Shown here: piece by piece, positions 43,336 through 57,000 of the stretch | How positions within the stretch are numbered: position 1 is the first letter of the stretch | Layout of the letters: each line of letters begins with the position of its first letter | Assembly (NCBI GenBank): GCA_002304445.1 | Contig: NEVA01000012.1 | Location: 1 to 64,000, forward strand | DNA: 64,000 nucleotides | Direction of reading: 5' to 3' | Source of the DNA: Opitutia bacterium Tous-C4FEB | GTDB lineage: Bacteria; Verrucomicrobiota; Verrucomicrobiia; Opitutales; Opitutaceae | The notes under the pieces: model-generated | What the model was told of the DNA's origin: nothing | What the model saw: the letters and a program-made list of their open reading frames with translations, nothing else | Database searches by the model: none | Position numbers and translations under genes: made by a program

Positions 43336-45846
43336 TTAACCGGCAGGTTTGTCTCCGGCCGGGGTTTCTTCGTCGCCGGCGGCCTCGATCTCCTCGGCGC
43401 TTTCGACGACGCGGGCGATGCTCAGGAGCTTGTCGCCGGGGGCGAGGGTGAGAAGCTTTACGCCTTTGCCGCCGCGGTTCACTTCGCGGATCGTGTTCAC
43501 CGGGCAACGCACGCTCTGGCCCTTGGCCGTGAGGAGCATGATTTCATCGGTGTCCTTGATGCTGAGAGCGCCGGCGAGGTTGACCGAGCCGTCCTCGGGG
43601 AGGTCGATGGCCCAGACCCCACTGCCACCGCGGTTGATCAGACGGTAATCTTCGAAGCGCGTGCGGACGCCGAGGCCAGCTTCGCTGGCGACGAGGAATT
43701 TGGCGGTGTGGTCCACGACCTCGATGACGTCGAGGTAGTCGCTATCGAGCTTGAACCTCATGCCGGTGACGCCGGCGGTGGCGCGGCCGGTGGGGCGGAA
43801 GTTGTCTTCGCCGCTCTCGGGATCGCGTTCGCGGAAACGGACGGCGAGACCTTGGTGGGAAACAAGGATGAGCTCGTCGTTGCCGGTCGTGAGCACGGTG
43901 CCGATGACGGTGTCCTTCTCGGCAAGATTGATGCCGATGAGGCCGCCGTCGCGGGTGCAGTTGGCGTAATCGGCGAGGGAGGATTTCTTGATCACGCCGC
44001 TCTTGGTGGCCATGACGAGGTAGCGGTCCTCGGCGAACTCCTTCACGCAGATCATCGCGGCGATTTTTTCGCCCTCGGCGAGGCGGAGGAAGCTGGCGAC
44101 GGATTTACCCTTGGACGCGCGGGTGCCCTCGGGGACATCGTATACCTTCTTCGCATGGCACTGGCCGATGCTCGTCAGGAACAGGATGTAATCGTGGGTC
44201 GAGGCGGTGAAGAGATTCTCCACAAAATCCTCGTCGTAGGTCTCGGCGCCGATGACGCCCTTGCCGCCGCGTTTTTGCGAGCGGTAGTCGGCGACGGGCG
44301 TGCGCTTGATGAAGCCGAGGTGGGAGACGGTGATGACGCAGCCCTCGTTGGGGATGACGTCTTCCATGCGGAATTCTCCGGCGGAGCCGATGATCTCGGT
44401 GCGACGGGGCGAGGTGTATTTCGCCTTCATCTCGCCGAGTTCTTTTTTGATGAGGGCCATCAAAACGGTTTCGGATTCGAGGATGGCGCGGAGTTCCTCG
44501 ATGAGCTTCATGAGCTCGATGTATTCGGCCTCGATCTTGCCGCGTTCCAGCCCGGTGAGCTGGTAGAGGCGGAGCTCGAGGATGGCGTCGGTCTGGCGCT
44601 CGGAGAGCGGATATTTCGCCATCAACTTCTGCTTGGCGTCCTCGCGGTTGGAGGAGGCGCGGATGATTTTGACGAAGTCGTCGAGGTTATCGAGGGCGAT
44701 GATGTAGCCTTCGAGAATGTGGGCGCGATCTTCGGCCTCTTTGAGGCGGAACTTCGTGCGGCGCGTGACGACATCGCGGCGGTGCTCGATGTAGCACTCG
44801 ATGAGCTCCTTGATGTTCATCTGCTTCGGGCGCTTTTTGTCGAGGGCCAGGAGCGTGACGCCGAAGGAGGATTCGAGGGCGGTTTTCTGGAAGAGCTGGT
44901 TGATGACAACCTTGGCCTGTTCGCCGCGTTTCAGCTCGATGACGATGCGGGTATTTTCGTCGGACTCGTCGCGGAGGTCGCGGATGCCGTCGATTTCTTT
45001 CTCGCCGACGAGTTCGGCGATGCGGGTGACGAGGGTGTTGCGGTTAACGTTGTAGGGGATCTCGGTGATGACGATCTGCTCCATGCCGCCCTTGAGTTCC
45101 TCGGTGTGGGCCTTGCCGCGGGTGCGGACGATGCCTTTGCCGGTTTTCAGGTAGCTGAGGATGCCATCGCGGCCGGAGATGATGCCGCCGGTGGGGTAGT
45201 CGGGGCCGCGCACGATGTCGCACAGGGCGTCGACGGAGATGCGCGGGTTGTCGATGATGGCGTAGGTGGCGTCGATAATCTCGTCGAGGTTGTGCGGCGG
45301 GATGTTCGTCGTCATGCCGACGGCGATACCGGTGGAGCCGTTCATCAGCAGATTCGGCAGGGCGGACGGGAGGACGGTGGGCTCGGTCGTGGACTCCTTG
45401 TAGTTGGGCACGAAGTCGACGGTGTCTTCTTCAATGTCCTTGAGGAGATCCTCGGCGATGTCCTTCAGGCGCGCCTCGGTGTAACGGTAGGCCGCGGGTG
45501 GATCGCCGTCCACGGAGCCGAAGTTACCCTGAGGATCGATGAGCGGGTAGCGCATGACCCAGGGTTGGGCCATACGGACGAGGGTATCGTAAACGGAGGA
45601 GTCGCCGTGCGGATGGTAGTTCTTGAGCACCTCGCCGACGACGCCGGCGCACTTGTCGAAGGCGCGGTTGTGGACGAGGCCCTCGCGGAGCATGGCGTAG
45701 AGGACGCGGCGTTGCACGGGCTTCAGGCCGTCGCGGGCGTCGGGGAGGGCGCGCGAGATGATGACGGACATCGAATACTCGATGTAGGCCGTCTGCATGA
45801 TGTCGGTGATGTTGGCCGAGGAGAGTTTTTCGTTGGCGGTATACAC
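43336..45846 (-). CDS. gyrA: DNA gyrase subunit A
   Basis: 836 aa. The winged-helix catalytic region has the quinolone-determining segment [19 protein letters not shown] (Ser and Asp at the resistance positions, i.e. wild-type residues). The active-site Tyr is in [10 protein letters not shown]. The C-terminal beta-pinwheel carries the GyrA box SQKRGGKGV, which marks gyrase rather than topoisomerase IV. An acidic tail ([13 protein letters not shown]) ends the protein. It cleaves and reseals DNA in the A2B2 gyrase. It lies 49 bp downstream of gyrB on the same strand, and a terminator follows. Confidence 0.98.
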   Translation of the reverse strand: MYTANEKLSSANITDIMQTAYIEYSMSVIISRALPDARDGLKPVQRRVLYAMLREGLVHNRAFDKCAGVVGEVLKNYHPHGDSSVYDTLVRMAQPWVMRYPLIDPQGNFGSVDGDPPAAYRYTEARLKDIAEDLLKDIEEDTVDFVPNYKESTTEPTVLPSALPNLLMNGSTGIAVGMTTNIPPHNLDEIIDATYAIIDNPRISVDALCDIVRGPDYPTGGIISGRDGILSYLKTGKGIVRTRGKAHTEELKGGMEQIVITEIPYNVNRNTLVTRIAELVGEKEIDGIRDLRDESDENTRIVIELKRGEQAKVVINQLFQKTALESSFGVTLLALDKKRPKQMNIKELIECYIEHRRDVVTRRTKFRLKEAEDRAHILEGYIIALDNLDDFVKIIRASSNREDAKQKLMAKYPLSERQTDAILELRLYQLTGLERGKIEAEYIELMKLIEELRAILESETVLMALIKKELGEMKAKYTSPRRTEIIGSAGEFRMEDVIPNEGCVITVSHLGFIKRTPVADYRSQKRGGKGVIGAETYDEDFVENLFTASTHDYILFLTSIGQCHAKKVYDVPEGTRASKGKSVASFLRLAEGEKIAAMICVKEFAEDRYLVMATKSGVIKKSSLADYANCTRDGGLIGINLAEKDTVIGTVLTTGNDELILVSHQGLAVRFRERDPESGEDNFRPTGRATAGVTGMRFKLDSDYLDVIEVVDHTAKFLVASEAGLGVRTRFEDYRLINRGGSGVWAIDLPEDGSVNLAGALSIKDTDEIMLLTAKGQSVRCPVNTIREVNRGGKGVKLLTLAPGDKLLSIARVVESAEEIEAAGDEETPAGDKPAG

Positions 45847-45895
45847 GGAAGAGGGAGTGGTAAGGACTGAGCTTTAAGCCGGAACGGGGCGCACC

Positions 45896-48571
<2,676 letters not shown>

Positions 48572-48626
48572 TTAAAGCGAAGCTTTCGTTTGACCGGGGT
48601 GGGGACACCGGCAAGAACGTCGAATC

Positions 48627-49346
48627 ATGCCGAGCCCCTTGATTGAAACGCTGCTCATTCTCCAGGATCGCGACACAAAAAGGCTTGGTTTGGAGGCGCA
48701 GATCAAGGCGGTCCCCCGGGACATCGCGGCGGTGGAACAGAAGATCGCGGCGGAAAAAGGGGCGATCGATGCGGCGAAGGCCGAGGTGATGGGTCTCGAA
48801 ACCAAAAAGAAGCTGATCGAAACCGAGATTGGGTCGGCCGAGTCAAAACTGGCCAAATATCGGACGCAGCAGTCGCAAGTGCGCAAAAACGAGGAGTTCC
48901 AAGCGCTCGGCCACGAGATTGAGACCACGCAGAAGCAAATCAGCGATTTTGAAGGCCAAGAGTTGGAAGTGATGTATGCGCTCGACGACGCGAAAAAGAA
49001 ATTTGTGGCGGCCGAGGCGGTTTTGAAGGGCAACATCGCGGGGCACGAGGCGCGGATTAAAACATTGCGCGAGCGGGGTTTGAGTTTGGCGGCGGAATTG
49101 ACCGAGGCGCAGGCGGTGCTGGCGACGGCGCGCGAGCCGGTGAGCGAACCGGCGCGGCGGGTTTATGACCGCATCGCGGTGCGCACGCAGCCCGTGGTGG
49201 TGGCGATCCGCGGCGGAGTGTGCGGTGGCTGCCATTTAAAAGTGTCGAGCGAGGTGGAGACGATCGCGCGCGGCAAAGGTCCGGGTGGACCGGCGCAACT
49301 CGCGACTTGCGACAGCTGTGGACGGGTCGTTTACTGGGAGTCTTAG
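48627..49346 (+). CDS. CdsZ-like C4-type zinc-ribbon coiled-coil protein
   Basis: 239 aa. A helical hairpin coiled coil spans residues ~10-165 (LLILQDRDTKRLGLEAQIKA..., KNEEFQALGHEIETTQKQIS). A zinc ribbon follows with paired cysteines GVCGGCHLKVS and ATCDSCGRVVYW. This is the zf-RING_7/CdsZ family, widespread and of poorly defined function; in Chlamydia the member CT398 is linked to type III secretion. The stop codon TAG (49344-49346) lies within the 5' strand of the RNase P RNA P1 helix, so mRNA and rnpB overlap. Confidence 0.85.
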   Translation: MPSPLIETLLILQDRDTKRLGLEAQIKAVPRDIAAVEQKIAAEKGAIDAAKAEVMGLETKKKLIETEIGSAESKLAKYRTQQSQVRKNEEFQALGHEIETTQKQISDFEGQELEVMYALDDAKKKFVAAEAVLKGNIAGHEARIKTLRERGLSLAAELTEAQAVLATAREPVSEPARRVYDRIAVRTQPVVVAIRGGVCGGCHLKVSSEVETIARGKGPGGPAQLATCDSCGRVVYWES

Positions 49347-49794
49347 CTTTGGGGCCTGGCAGTCGCTCCAAGTTCTTTGATCCCAAGGCGCGGTTAATCG
49401 CCGCGCCAGTTTTGATAGTTGGAGAGGAAAGTCCGGACACCACAGGGCAGGATGCTGCGTGAGATTAACCTCAAGCGCAGGCGCCGCGTCTCAAAGCGCG
49501 GTGACGGCACAGTGTCACAGAGAATATACCGCCGCGCGGGCAACCGTGCGGTAAGGGTGAAAAGGTGGGGTAAAAGCCCACCGCGCTCGCCGCGAGGCGG
49601 GTGGCAGGACAAACCCCTTCCGGTGCAAGGCAAAATAGGCGGCTGGGTTGCCCGCCCAATAGCCGCGGGTATGTCGCATCCTATCGCTGGGCAAGTGCCT
49701 GGCGTGGGACTCGCCCGCAAGGGCGTTGAGATAAATGACTGCCGAATCCCGCGAAAGCGGGAGGCACAGAATCCGGCTTACCGGCCTCAAAGCT
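49345..49794 (+). ncRNA. rnpB: RNase P RNA, bacterial type A
   Basis: The catalytic RNA that cleaves tRNA 5' leaders. The universal P4 strands are both present: GAGGAAAGTCCGGAC near 49424-49438 and CACAGAATCCGGCTTAC near 49765-49781. Helix P1 can be drawn from AGCTTTGGGGCC (49345-49356) with GGCCTCAAAGCT (49783-49794), one G-U pair included, and fixes the ends. AGGGTGAAAAGGTGGGGTAAAAG-type (P8/P9-P10) and GGCAAAATAGG segments are also recognisable. The length of 450 nt is at the upper end for type A RNAs. It follows the zinc-ribbon gene without a gap. No clear terminator is seen downstream. Confidence 0.95.
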
Positions 49795-49835
49795 AAGAAT
49801 TTTCCGGGAAAGCCGTTGGGAATCGCGGCCTGCGC

Positions 49836-50522
49836 CTAGGCTGGGCCGTCGATGAGGCGCCAGAACGTATCCGTGTCCCCGAGATCGGAGAGGATCGCCG
49901 TAGGCTGGTGCGCGGAGAGCGCTGCGACCGAATGGCCACCGGTGGCGACGGCGAGGGTGTTGGCGCCGATGGCCCGGCCGCAGGCGATGTCGTGCGGGGT
50001 ATCGCCGATGATCCAGACGCGATCGGCTGGAAACGTGACCCCCGTGTGTTCGTGGGCGCGGCGAAGGGCGTGCGGGCCGAGGTCGTTACGGAGCTCGCTG
50101 TCGTCGGCGAAGGCCCCGAAAGGAAAGAACTCCCAGAGACCGTGATGGGCGAGTTTGACGCGGGCGGCGCGCCGGACGTTGCCGGTGAGGAGGGCTTGGG
50201 TGATGTCGGGTCGGGCGGCGGCGGTCTTCAGGAGGGTCGGCACGCCGGGGAGAACCGCGGCGCCGGGATGATGGAGCTCGGCGGGGAGGCGCGCTAGGTA
50301 GCCGTCGAGATAGCGGAGGAAATTTTCTTCGGTGTCGGGAATGCCGTGGCGGACAAAGATTTGGCGGAAGATCACGCGATCGGTGCGGCCGGCGAAGTCG
50401 ATATCCGTGAGGTCGGCGGCGACACCAAAAAGCTCGAGCAACGGCGGGCGCAGGGCGCGGGTGCCGGCGCCGCCCGAGGTGATGAGGGTGCCGTCGATGT
50501 CCCAAAGCAGAAGAGTTTTCAC
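49836..50522 (-). CDS. HAD-superfamily phosphatase, phosphoglycolate-phosphatase-like
   Basis: 228 aa if started at GTG 50522 (reads MKTLLLWDIDGTLITSGGAG). TTG 50531 would add FHV-containing residues and is the only other option. Motif I is LLLWDIDGTLI and motif II LLTGNVRRAARVKL is near residue 112. The DxxND-type motif IV is represented by VWIIGDTPHDIACGRAIGAN near 165. The cap pattern (FAGRTDRVIFRQIFVRHGI) is that of subfamily IA. The probable role is phosphoglycolate salvage or housecleaning of a phosphate ester. The first codons coincide with a parS-like palindrome. Confidence 0.87.
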   Translation of the reverse strand: MKTLLLWDIDGTLITSGGAGTRALRPPLLELFGVAADLTDIDFAGRTDRVIFRQIFVRHGIPDTEENFLRYLDGYLARLPAELHHPGAAVLPGVPTLLKTAAARPDITQALLTGNVRRAARVKLAHHGLWEFFPFGAFADDSELRNDLGPHALRRAHEHTGVTFPADRVWIIGDTPHDIACGRAIGANTLAVATGGHSVAALSAHQPTAILSDLGDTDTFWRLIDGPA

Positions 50523-50530
50523 GTGAAACA
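50515..50530. promoter_or_regulatory. parS-like ParB-binding palindrome
   Basis: On the minus strand the 16-mer TGTTTCACGTGAAAAC matches the conserved bacterial parS consensus TGTTTCACGTGAAACA at 14 of 16 positions, including the whole TGTTTCACGTGAAA core. It overlaps the start region of the HAD gene and lies 2 kb from gyrB and next to rnpB. No parA or parB gene is in the window. Confidence 0.55.
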
Positions 50531-50592
50531 AAACGTGCGGCGGGGCGTCACCGGGTTGCGAATCCGAAATGAACGATTAGCGTATCTCCAGT

Positions 50593-51033
50593 ATGAAAAT
50601 CTCAAAACTCCTCCTTGGATTGGGCGCCCTGCTTTTTGCGGTGGGGCTGGCGGGTTGTGCAACGCCCGAGGCGCGCATTGAAAAGAATCCGGCGGCGTTC
50701 GCGCGGCTGTCGCCGACACAGCAGGAAATGATCAAGAAAGGGCAGGCTGGCGTGGGCTTCGACCAAGAGATGGTGAAGCTGGCGCTCGGTGAGCCGGACC
50801 GCGTGCGCGCCCGCACCGATGCGCAGGGCACGACGGAGGTCTGGAGCTATGTCACCTACGACGGAGACGACGGTTATCCGCTCTATCGGGGCCTTTACCA
50901 CCGTTACTATGTCTGGGGCGATCCGTTCTATCCTTACTACACGAATTACTCTTCCCGGCGGACGCGCGAACAGTTGCGGATCAACTTCGACGCGACGGGC
51001 AAGGTTTCGTCGATCGAGCAGGAGAAACGATAA
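50593..51033 (+). CDS. lipoprotein with BamE/SmpA-like fold
   Basis: 146 aa. MKISKLLLGLGALLFAVGLA is followed by GCA, a lipobox with Cys22 as the likely lipidated residue. The body has KKGQAGVGFDQEMVKLALGE, which matches the helix-then-'G.t...V...lG.P' start of BamE/OmlA domains, then PDRVRARTDAQGTTEVWSYV. A Tyr-rich stretch (YPLYRGLYHRYYVWGDPFYP) follows, then a final beta strand. It is probably attached to the outer membrane. The function is unclear; a BamE role is not implied by fold alone. Confidence 0.82.
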   Translation: MKISKLLLGLGALLFAVGLAGCATPEARIEKNPAAFARLSPTQQEMIKKGQAGVGFDQEMVKLALGEPDRVRARTDAQGTTEVWSYVTYDGDDGYPLYRGLYHRYYVWGDPFYPYYTNYSSRRTREQLRINFDATGKVSSIEQEKR

Positions 51034-51075
51034 GGGCGCAAAGCCTGACCGGCGGCCGGGCCTACGACGTGAGCC

Positions 51076-51939
51076 TCAGGCGTGGACGAGGCGGCCGTTG
51101 GTCTCGCGGACCTTGACGTCGACTTTCAGCGAGCGCGTGGGAGCTCCGCGGTAAGTGCCGTTAATCGGGCGGATGTCGGCGTAATCGCGACCGACGGCGA
51201 CCTTCACGTAGCGGTCGTCGGCGGGGCGATCGTGCGTGGCATCGAAGGCGGCCCAGCCGAAGCCGGGGACGTAGGCTTCGATCCACGCATGTGAGGCCTC
51301 GATTTCGCGGGGGCGCCGGGTGGTGTTGAAAAAATATCCGCTCACGTAGCGGGCGGGAATGCCGAGGCTGCGGCAGAGGCCGAGATGGACGTGGGCAAAG
51401 TCTTGGCAGACGCCCATGCGCAGCTTGAGCGCGTCGTTGGCGCGGGTATTCACGCCGGTGGTCTTCGGCCTGTAAGCGAAGGTGCGGTAAATGTGGCGCC
51501 CGAGGCGGCAGACCTCGTTCCAGACGTCCGCACGGCCCTCGACGAGGGCGTCTTGGGCTTCCCGCCACAGTTCGACCTCAAGCGGGACGTAGTGGGAACT
51601 GGTATAGAACTCGGCGAACATTTCACGTTCGGCGGAACATTCGAGGTCGGACGACGAGACGGACGGGACGGGCGGGCGGTCGTCGTTGGGGGTGGTCTGG
51701 ACGAGGGACTGGGCTTCGACGACCAGTTTGGTATGAGCGTCGGCGATGTCGAAGTAGTGAATCGTGTTGCCGTAAAAATCACTGTACTCCTGTGCGGCGG
51801 CTACCGGATCAAGGCGAAGGTCGAACGAGAGGCATTTTTGAAAGGCATCGTCGATGGGGCGGAGTCGAACTTCGTTGAAGCTGTCGTGCGCGTTGCCGGC
51901 GTAGGTGAAGGTCGTGCGGTGGTTGATGCGAAGTTGCAT
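51076..51939 (-). CDS. transglutaminase-like protein of the ATP-grasp/alpha-E cluster
   Basis: 287 aa. The N-terminal beta domain starts MQLRINHRTTFTYAGNAHDS. The core has Cys178 in MGVCQDFAHVHLGLCRSLG, His217 in EASHAWIEAYVPGFGW and Asp233 in AAFDATHDRP, a full triad. Such proteins are consistently encoded with the two genes upstream here, and the set is thought to make or modify a peptide. The chemistry has not been settled to my knowledge. It is the last gene of the minus-strand trio, 39 bp after alpha-E. The left-edge gene (1-795) is a paralogue. Confidence 0.93.
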   Translation of the reverse strand: MQLRINHRTTFTYAGNAHDSFNEVRLRPIDDAFQKCLSFDLRLDPVAAAQEYSDFYGNTIHYFDIADAHTKLVVEAQSLVQTTPNDDRPPVPSVSSSDLECSAEREMFAEFYTSSHYVPLEVELWREAQDALVEGRADVWNEVCRLGRHIYRTFAYRPKTTGVNTRANDALKLRMGVCQDFAHVHLGLCRSLGIPARYVSGYFFNTTRRPREIEASHAWIEAYVPGFGWAAFDATHDRPADDRYVKVAVGRDYADIRPINGTYRGAPTRSLKVDVKVRETNGRLVHA

Positions 51940-51978
51940 GGCCGTGCGGGCGGAAAGAGGTGGGCTCGTCGCGAGGCG

Positions 51979-53028
51979 TTACTGTTGCTGCTGTTGCTGC
52001 TGTTGTTCCTCGGTGCTGGATTCCGCGGGGTAGAACATGGTGGTCTGGACGACTTCTTCGCCGATTTTATCGAGGGAGGTCTGGATCTCCTGGAGAAATT
52101 CGTGGAGGCCTGCGTCGATGACGTTGGAAATCGTCAGGGATTGCAGATCGGCGAGAAGACGGCGGGCGGCGCGGGCGGCGTCGGACTTGGGACGGGTAGC
52201 GGTCTCGCCGAGGATGCGGCGGAGAAACTCTTCGATCTGAACCGCGCAGTAATGGAGCGAGCGGGGGAATGAATCGGAAAAGATGAGAAACTCGGCGGCC
52301 TTCCACGGGAGGATGGCGCTGACGTGGGCGCGGCGGTAGGCCTCGAGCGCGCTGGCGGAGCGGAGCACGGCCTGCCATTGGGCGGTGTCGATCGCGCCGC
52401 CGACGTCGGACGCGTTGGGGAGGAGGATGTGGTATTTAACATCGAGGATCCGGGTAGTTTTATCGGCACGTTCGAGGTATTTCCCGAACTGGATAAATTC
52501 CCAGCCCTCGCTGCGGCTGTAGGTGGCGCCGGTGAGTCCTTGGAAGAGGTGGGAGCCCTGTTTGATCCGGGAGAAAAATTCGTGGGGTCCGGCGGCCCAT
52601 ACGTCGGCGGTATTCTGTGACTTCAGGTAGAGGTAGAGTTCGTTGAGCGTCTCCCACATTTCGGCCGAGATTTGGTCGCGAATCATGCGGGCGTTTTCGC
52701 GGGCGGAGTAAACGCAGGCCAAGATCGAGCCGGGATTGCGCAGGTCGAACGCGAGGAATTCGGTCACGCTGCGGCTGTCGGCGACTTTGTAGTGTTCCTC
52801 AAAGAGTTTTTCCTCGCCGGTGCTGAGGATGATGGAGTCCCAGTGTTCCTTGCGGTGGGCCTCGTCGAGGCCTTGGAAGTCGAGGAGAAGCTGGAGGTTG
52901 ACCTCGAGCAGACGGGCGATGTTTTCGGCGCGCTCGATGTAGCGGCTCATCCAATAGAGGGAGTGCGCGACGCGGGAGAGCATCACGTTGGTCTGTGGGC
53001 GGGAGGGCGGGAGCTTGGTGGCGGGCAC
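51979..53028 (-). CDS. alpha-E domain protein with C-terminal polyglutamine
   Basis: 349 aa, almost entirely helical. It opens with MLSRVAHSLYWMSRYIERAE-type sequence from residue ~17, the hallmark of the alpha-E family, and continues with GSILACVYSARENARMIRDQ near 95 and EFLIFSDSFPRSLHYCAVQI near 250. The protein ends SSTEEQ followed by a run of glutamines to eight residues, encoded by alternating CAA/CAG (51982-52005). It lies 81 bp downstream of the ATP-grasp gene and 39 bp upstream of the transglutaminase gene. Function unknown beyond cluster membership. Confidence 0.93.
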   Translation of the reverse strand: MPATKLPPSRPQTNVMLSRVAHSLYWMSRYIERAENIARLLEVNLQLLLDFQGLDEAHRKEHWDSIILSTGEEKLFEEHYKVADSRSVTEFLAFDLRNPGSILACVYSARENARMIRDQISAEMWETLNELYLYLKSQNTADVWAAGPHEFFSRIKQGSHLFQGLTGATYSRSEGWEFIQFGKYLERADKTTRILDVKYHILLPNASDVGGAIDTAQWQAVLRSASALEAYRRAHVSAILPWKAAEFLIFSDSFPRSLHYCAVQIEEFLRRILGETATRPKSDAARAARRLLADLQSLTISNVIDAGLHEFLQEIQTSLDKIGEEVVQTTMFYPAESSTEEQQQQQQQQ

Positions 53029-53109
53029 GGAAAGGAGGGGCGCGGAAGATTTGGGATTTCGGGTGTTCGATGTTGGATTGGGCGGACGGTCGGCCCGTGA
53101 TCCGGGGTG

Positions 53110-54594
53110 TTACTCGTCGCCCTGTAGGACCCAGGTATCCTTCGAGCCGCCGCCTTGGGAAGAGTTGACGACGAGCGACCCCTTGCGGAGGGCGACGCGA
53201 GTGAGGCCGCCGGGGGTGACGGTGACTTTTTTCCCGTAAAGAATGTAGGGGCGAAGGTCGATGTGGCGGCCCTGCAGTTCGCCGTCACAGTAGGTGGGCG
53301 ATCGGGAGAGCGCGATCGGGTCCTGCGCGATGAAGTTGCGCGGGTTGGCGGCGACTTGAGTGCGGAAGCTCTCGCATTCGGCCTTGGTCGAGGCGGGGCC
53401 GATCAACATGCCGTAACCGCCGGCTTCGTTGGCGGACTTCACGACGAGCTTGGCGATGTTTTCGAGGATGAATTTCCGGTCGAGCGGTTCGGAGGCGAGG
53501 TAGGTGTTGACGTTGGCGAGCAGCGGTTCTTCGCCGAGGTAGTATTTGATGATTTTGGGGACGAAGGCGTAGATGACCTTGTCGTCGGCGACGCCGGTGC
53601 CGATGGAGTTGGCGAGGGCGACGTGGCCGGCGCGGTAGGCGCCGACGAGCCCGGGGACGCCCAGCATGGAGTCGGGGCGGAAGACCGTCGGGTCGAGGAA
53701 GTCGTCGTCGATCCGGCGGTAGATCACGTCGACCTGCACGAGGCCGGCGGTGGTGCGCATGAAAACTTTTTTGCCCTGAACGACGAGGTCGCGGCCCTCG
53801 ACGATCGGAATGCCCATCTGACGGGCGAGGAACGTGTGCTCAAAATAGGCGCTGTTGTAGACGCCGGGCGTGAGTAGAACGACGTTGGGTTTTTCGATGC
53901 GATCGGGTGCGAGGTGGAGGAGGGATTTAAGCAGGGATTCGCCGTAGGTCTCGACCGGGCGAACGCCGTAGCTCGCGAACAAATTGGGGAAGGCGCGGCG
54001 CATCGCGACGCGGTTTTCGAGCATGTAAGAGGCACCGGAAGGACAACGCAGGTTGTCTTCGAGCACGAGATAGTTGCCGGCGTGGTCGCGGATCAGATCC
54101 GTACCGCAAATATGGACGTAGATGTCGCGCGGGACATTGAAGTTCATGAACTCGCGCCGGAAGTGTTTGGCGCCGAGGACGAGGGCGGCGGGGACGATTT
54201 TGTCCTTCAGGATCTTTTGCTCGTGGTAGAGATCGTGGATGAAAAGATTCAGTGCGGTGATTCGCTGGATCAGGCCGGCTTCGAGCTTGGCCCATTCCTT
54301 GCCCGGGATGATCCGCGGGATGAGATCGAAAGGGAAAATGCGCTCGGTGCCCTCGGAGTCGTTGTAGACTGTGAACGTCACGCCCCGGCGCAGGAACGCG
54401 AGATCGACGGCGGCCCGGCGGTGGTTGAAATCGGCCTCGGGCAGCGTGGCAAGACGCTCGGCGAGGCGGCGATAGTGGGGGCGAACGGTTTGGCCGCCGG
54501 GCTCGAACATTTCGTCAAAGAATGCGCCGGCGTCGTAGGTGGAACTGATGAGCGACACGATAAAGGGTTTGGGTTGCTCCAATCTACTCAGCAA
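53110..54594 (-). CDS. circularly permuted ATP-grasp protein
   Basis: 494 aa, family formerly DUF404/DUF407. Recognisable blocks are [20 protein letters not shown] near residue 25, [20 protein letters not shown] near 95, the ATP-grasp stretch [20 protein letters not shown] near 165 followed by [10 protein letters not shown], and [20 protein letters not shown] near 390. The fold suggests carboxylate-amine ligation, for example peptide-bond formation. The start codon shown is TTG 54594, overlapping the DMT gene's end by 11 bp; GTG 54558 or an internal TTG are alternatives. First gene of the trio with alpha-E and transglutaminase. Confidence 0.93.
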   Translation of the reverse strand: MLSRLEQPKPFIVSLISSTYDAGAFFDEMFEPGGQTVRPHYRRLAERLATLPEADFNHRRAAVDLAFLRRGVTFTVYNDSEGTERIFPFDLIPRIIPGKEWAKLEAGLIQRITALNLFIHDLYHEQKILKDKIVPAALVLGAKHFRREFMNFNVPRDIYVHICGTDLIRDHAGNYLVLEDNLRCPSGASYMLENRVAMRRAFPNLFASYGVRPVETYGESLLKSLLHLAPDRIEKPNVVLLTPGVYNSAYFEHTFLARQMGIPIVEGRDLVVQGKKVFMRTTAGLVQVDVIYRRIDDDFLDPTVFRPDSMLGVPGLVGAYRAGHVALANSIGTGVADDKVIYAFVPKIIKYYLGEEPLLANVNTYLASEPLDRKFILENIAKLVVKSANEAGGYGMLIGPASTKAECESFRTQVAANPRNFIAQDPIALSRSPTYCDGELQGRHIDLRPYILYGKKVTVTPGGLTRVALRKGSLVVNSSQGGGSKDTWVLQGDE

Positions 54595-55450
54595 GTCCTT
54601 TGCCAGCTTTGGGCGAGAGCCAGGCCGGGCGTTGGGCGGACCAAGCGGTGCCGGCGAGAATGAGTGCGGCGCCGACCAGTTCGGTTGCGGAAAAACGCTC
54701 GTGAAAGAAGAGCCAGCCGCCGACGGCCACGCCGACGGGGACCAGCATTTGCCACAACGAGCCCTCGCCGGCCGGAAGGTGGCGGAAGGCGAGGGTCATG
54801 GTGATTTGGCCAAGACCGGCGGTGAGGCTGGCGATGAACAGGAGCAACCAGCCCAAGGCGGGAATGGACTCGGGTTGCAGGGCGGCGGGGATGGCGCAGA
54901 GCAGCAGGCCGTAAACGCATTGGGCGCCGAAGATCGTCGAGGTGTGTTCGGTGTCGTGGAGCTGACGGATGGTGACGACGACGTAGGCCGAGGCCAACGC
55001 GACGACCAGGGCAACGAAATCGTAGAAGCCGGGATGGGCTTGGGTGGAGAAGACGTTGGTCAAAAGGGCGAGGCCAAGGAACGTGACGACGGCGCCCACC
55101 GCGAAGGAAGGGCGCAGCTTTTCGCCGAGCCAGAAGGCGGCCATGATCGCGGCGAAGACGACATAGGTGTTGCCGATCAGGACGGCACGACCGGCGCCGA
55201 GTTCGACGACGGTCAAGTAGGTGCCGTAGACGCCAAACCCGCCGACAAGACCGCGCTCGATCAGCTTGCGCCGGGTGAAGACGTGGCGCGGGGCAAATTC
55301 ACGGGGGTAGATCGCATAGATGAGGGCGAGTCCGACGACGAAGCGCGCGCAGGAGATAAGCCAGACGTTCACGGCATGGTAGTCGCCGAGCGCGCGGATA
55401 ATGAGAACGTTGGCCGTGAAACTGGCGGCGGAGACCAACGCCAGCGTCAC
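54584..55450 (-). CDS. EamA/DMT-superfamily transporter
   Basis: 288 aa with ten hydrophobic helices in the two EamA halves. The first half has [20 protein letters not shown] and [20 protein letters not shown], and the second half [20 protein letters not shown] and [20 protein letters not shown]. These are drug/metabolite exporters of unpredictable substrate. GTG 55450 is the start. It overlaps the ATP-grasp gene, so it may export or import something for that cluster (inference). Confidence 0.88.
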   Translation of the reverse strand: MTLALVSAASFTANVLIIRALGDYHAVNVWLISCARFVVGLALIYAIYPREFAPRHVFTRRKLIERGLVGGFGVYGTYLTVVELGAGRAVLIGNTYVVFAAIMAAFWLGEKLRPSFAVGAVVTFLGLALLTNVFSTQAHPGFYDFVALVVALASAYVVVTIRQLHDTEHTSTIFGAQCVYGLLLCAIPAALQPESIPALGWLLLFIASLTAGLGQITMTLAFRHLPAGEGSLWQMLVPVGVAVGGWLFFHERFSATELVGAALILAGTAWSAQRPAWLSPKAGKGLAE

Positions 55451-55536
55451 GCCACGGCGGTGGTGCGCGGGGGGACGAACTGCTCAAGGGAAAAGGCGCG
55501 ACGGCGATCGGGCCGTGACGCCGGGGACGACCGACT

Positions 55537-56916
<1,380 letters not shown>

Positions 56917-56964
56917 GAAGACTGGGAGCTGAGGGTCTGGAGCTGAGAGGAGGAAGCCCAAGGT

Positions 56965-56989
56965 GGGCGTGGACGGGCCACGCCCCTAC
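56965..56989. repeat. REP-like hairpin with GTAGGG head, copy 3
   Basis: Perfect 8-bp arms GGGCGTGG/CCACGCCC (56965-56972, 56978-56985) end in CTAC. On the minus strand it is GTAGGGGCGTGGCCCGTCC, then ACGCCC. It occupies the sucB-lpdA gap, where it could modulate relative expression. Confidence 0.65.
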
Positions 56990-57000
56990 ACGGACAATTT

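Noticed and set aside
43708-45870. 720-aa plus-strand open frame antisense to gyrA
   Set aside because: It is an exact shadow of gyrA, rich in Gly/Asp/Glu/Val from GC-biased third positions, with no recognisable domain.
51982-52005. CTG/TTG microsatellite considered as a CRISPR or tandem-repeat locus
   Set aside because: It encodes the polyglutamine end of the alpha-E protein; no CRISPR repeat-spacer pattern occurs anywhere in the window.
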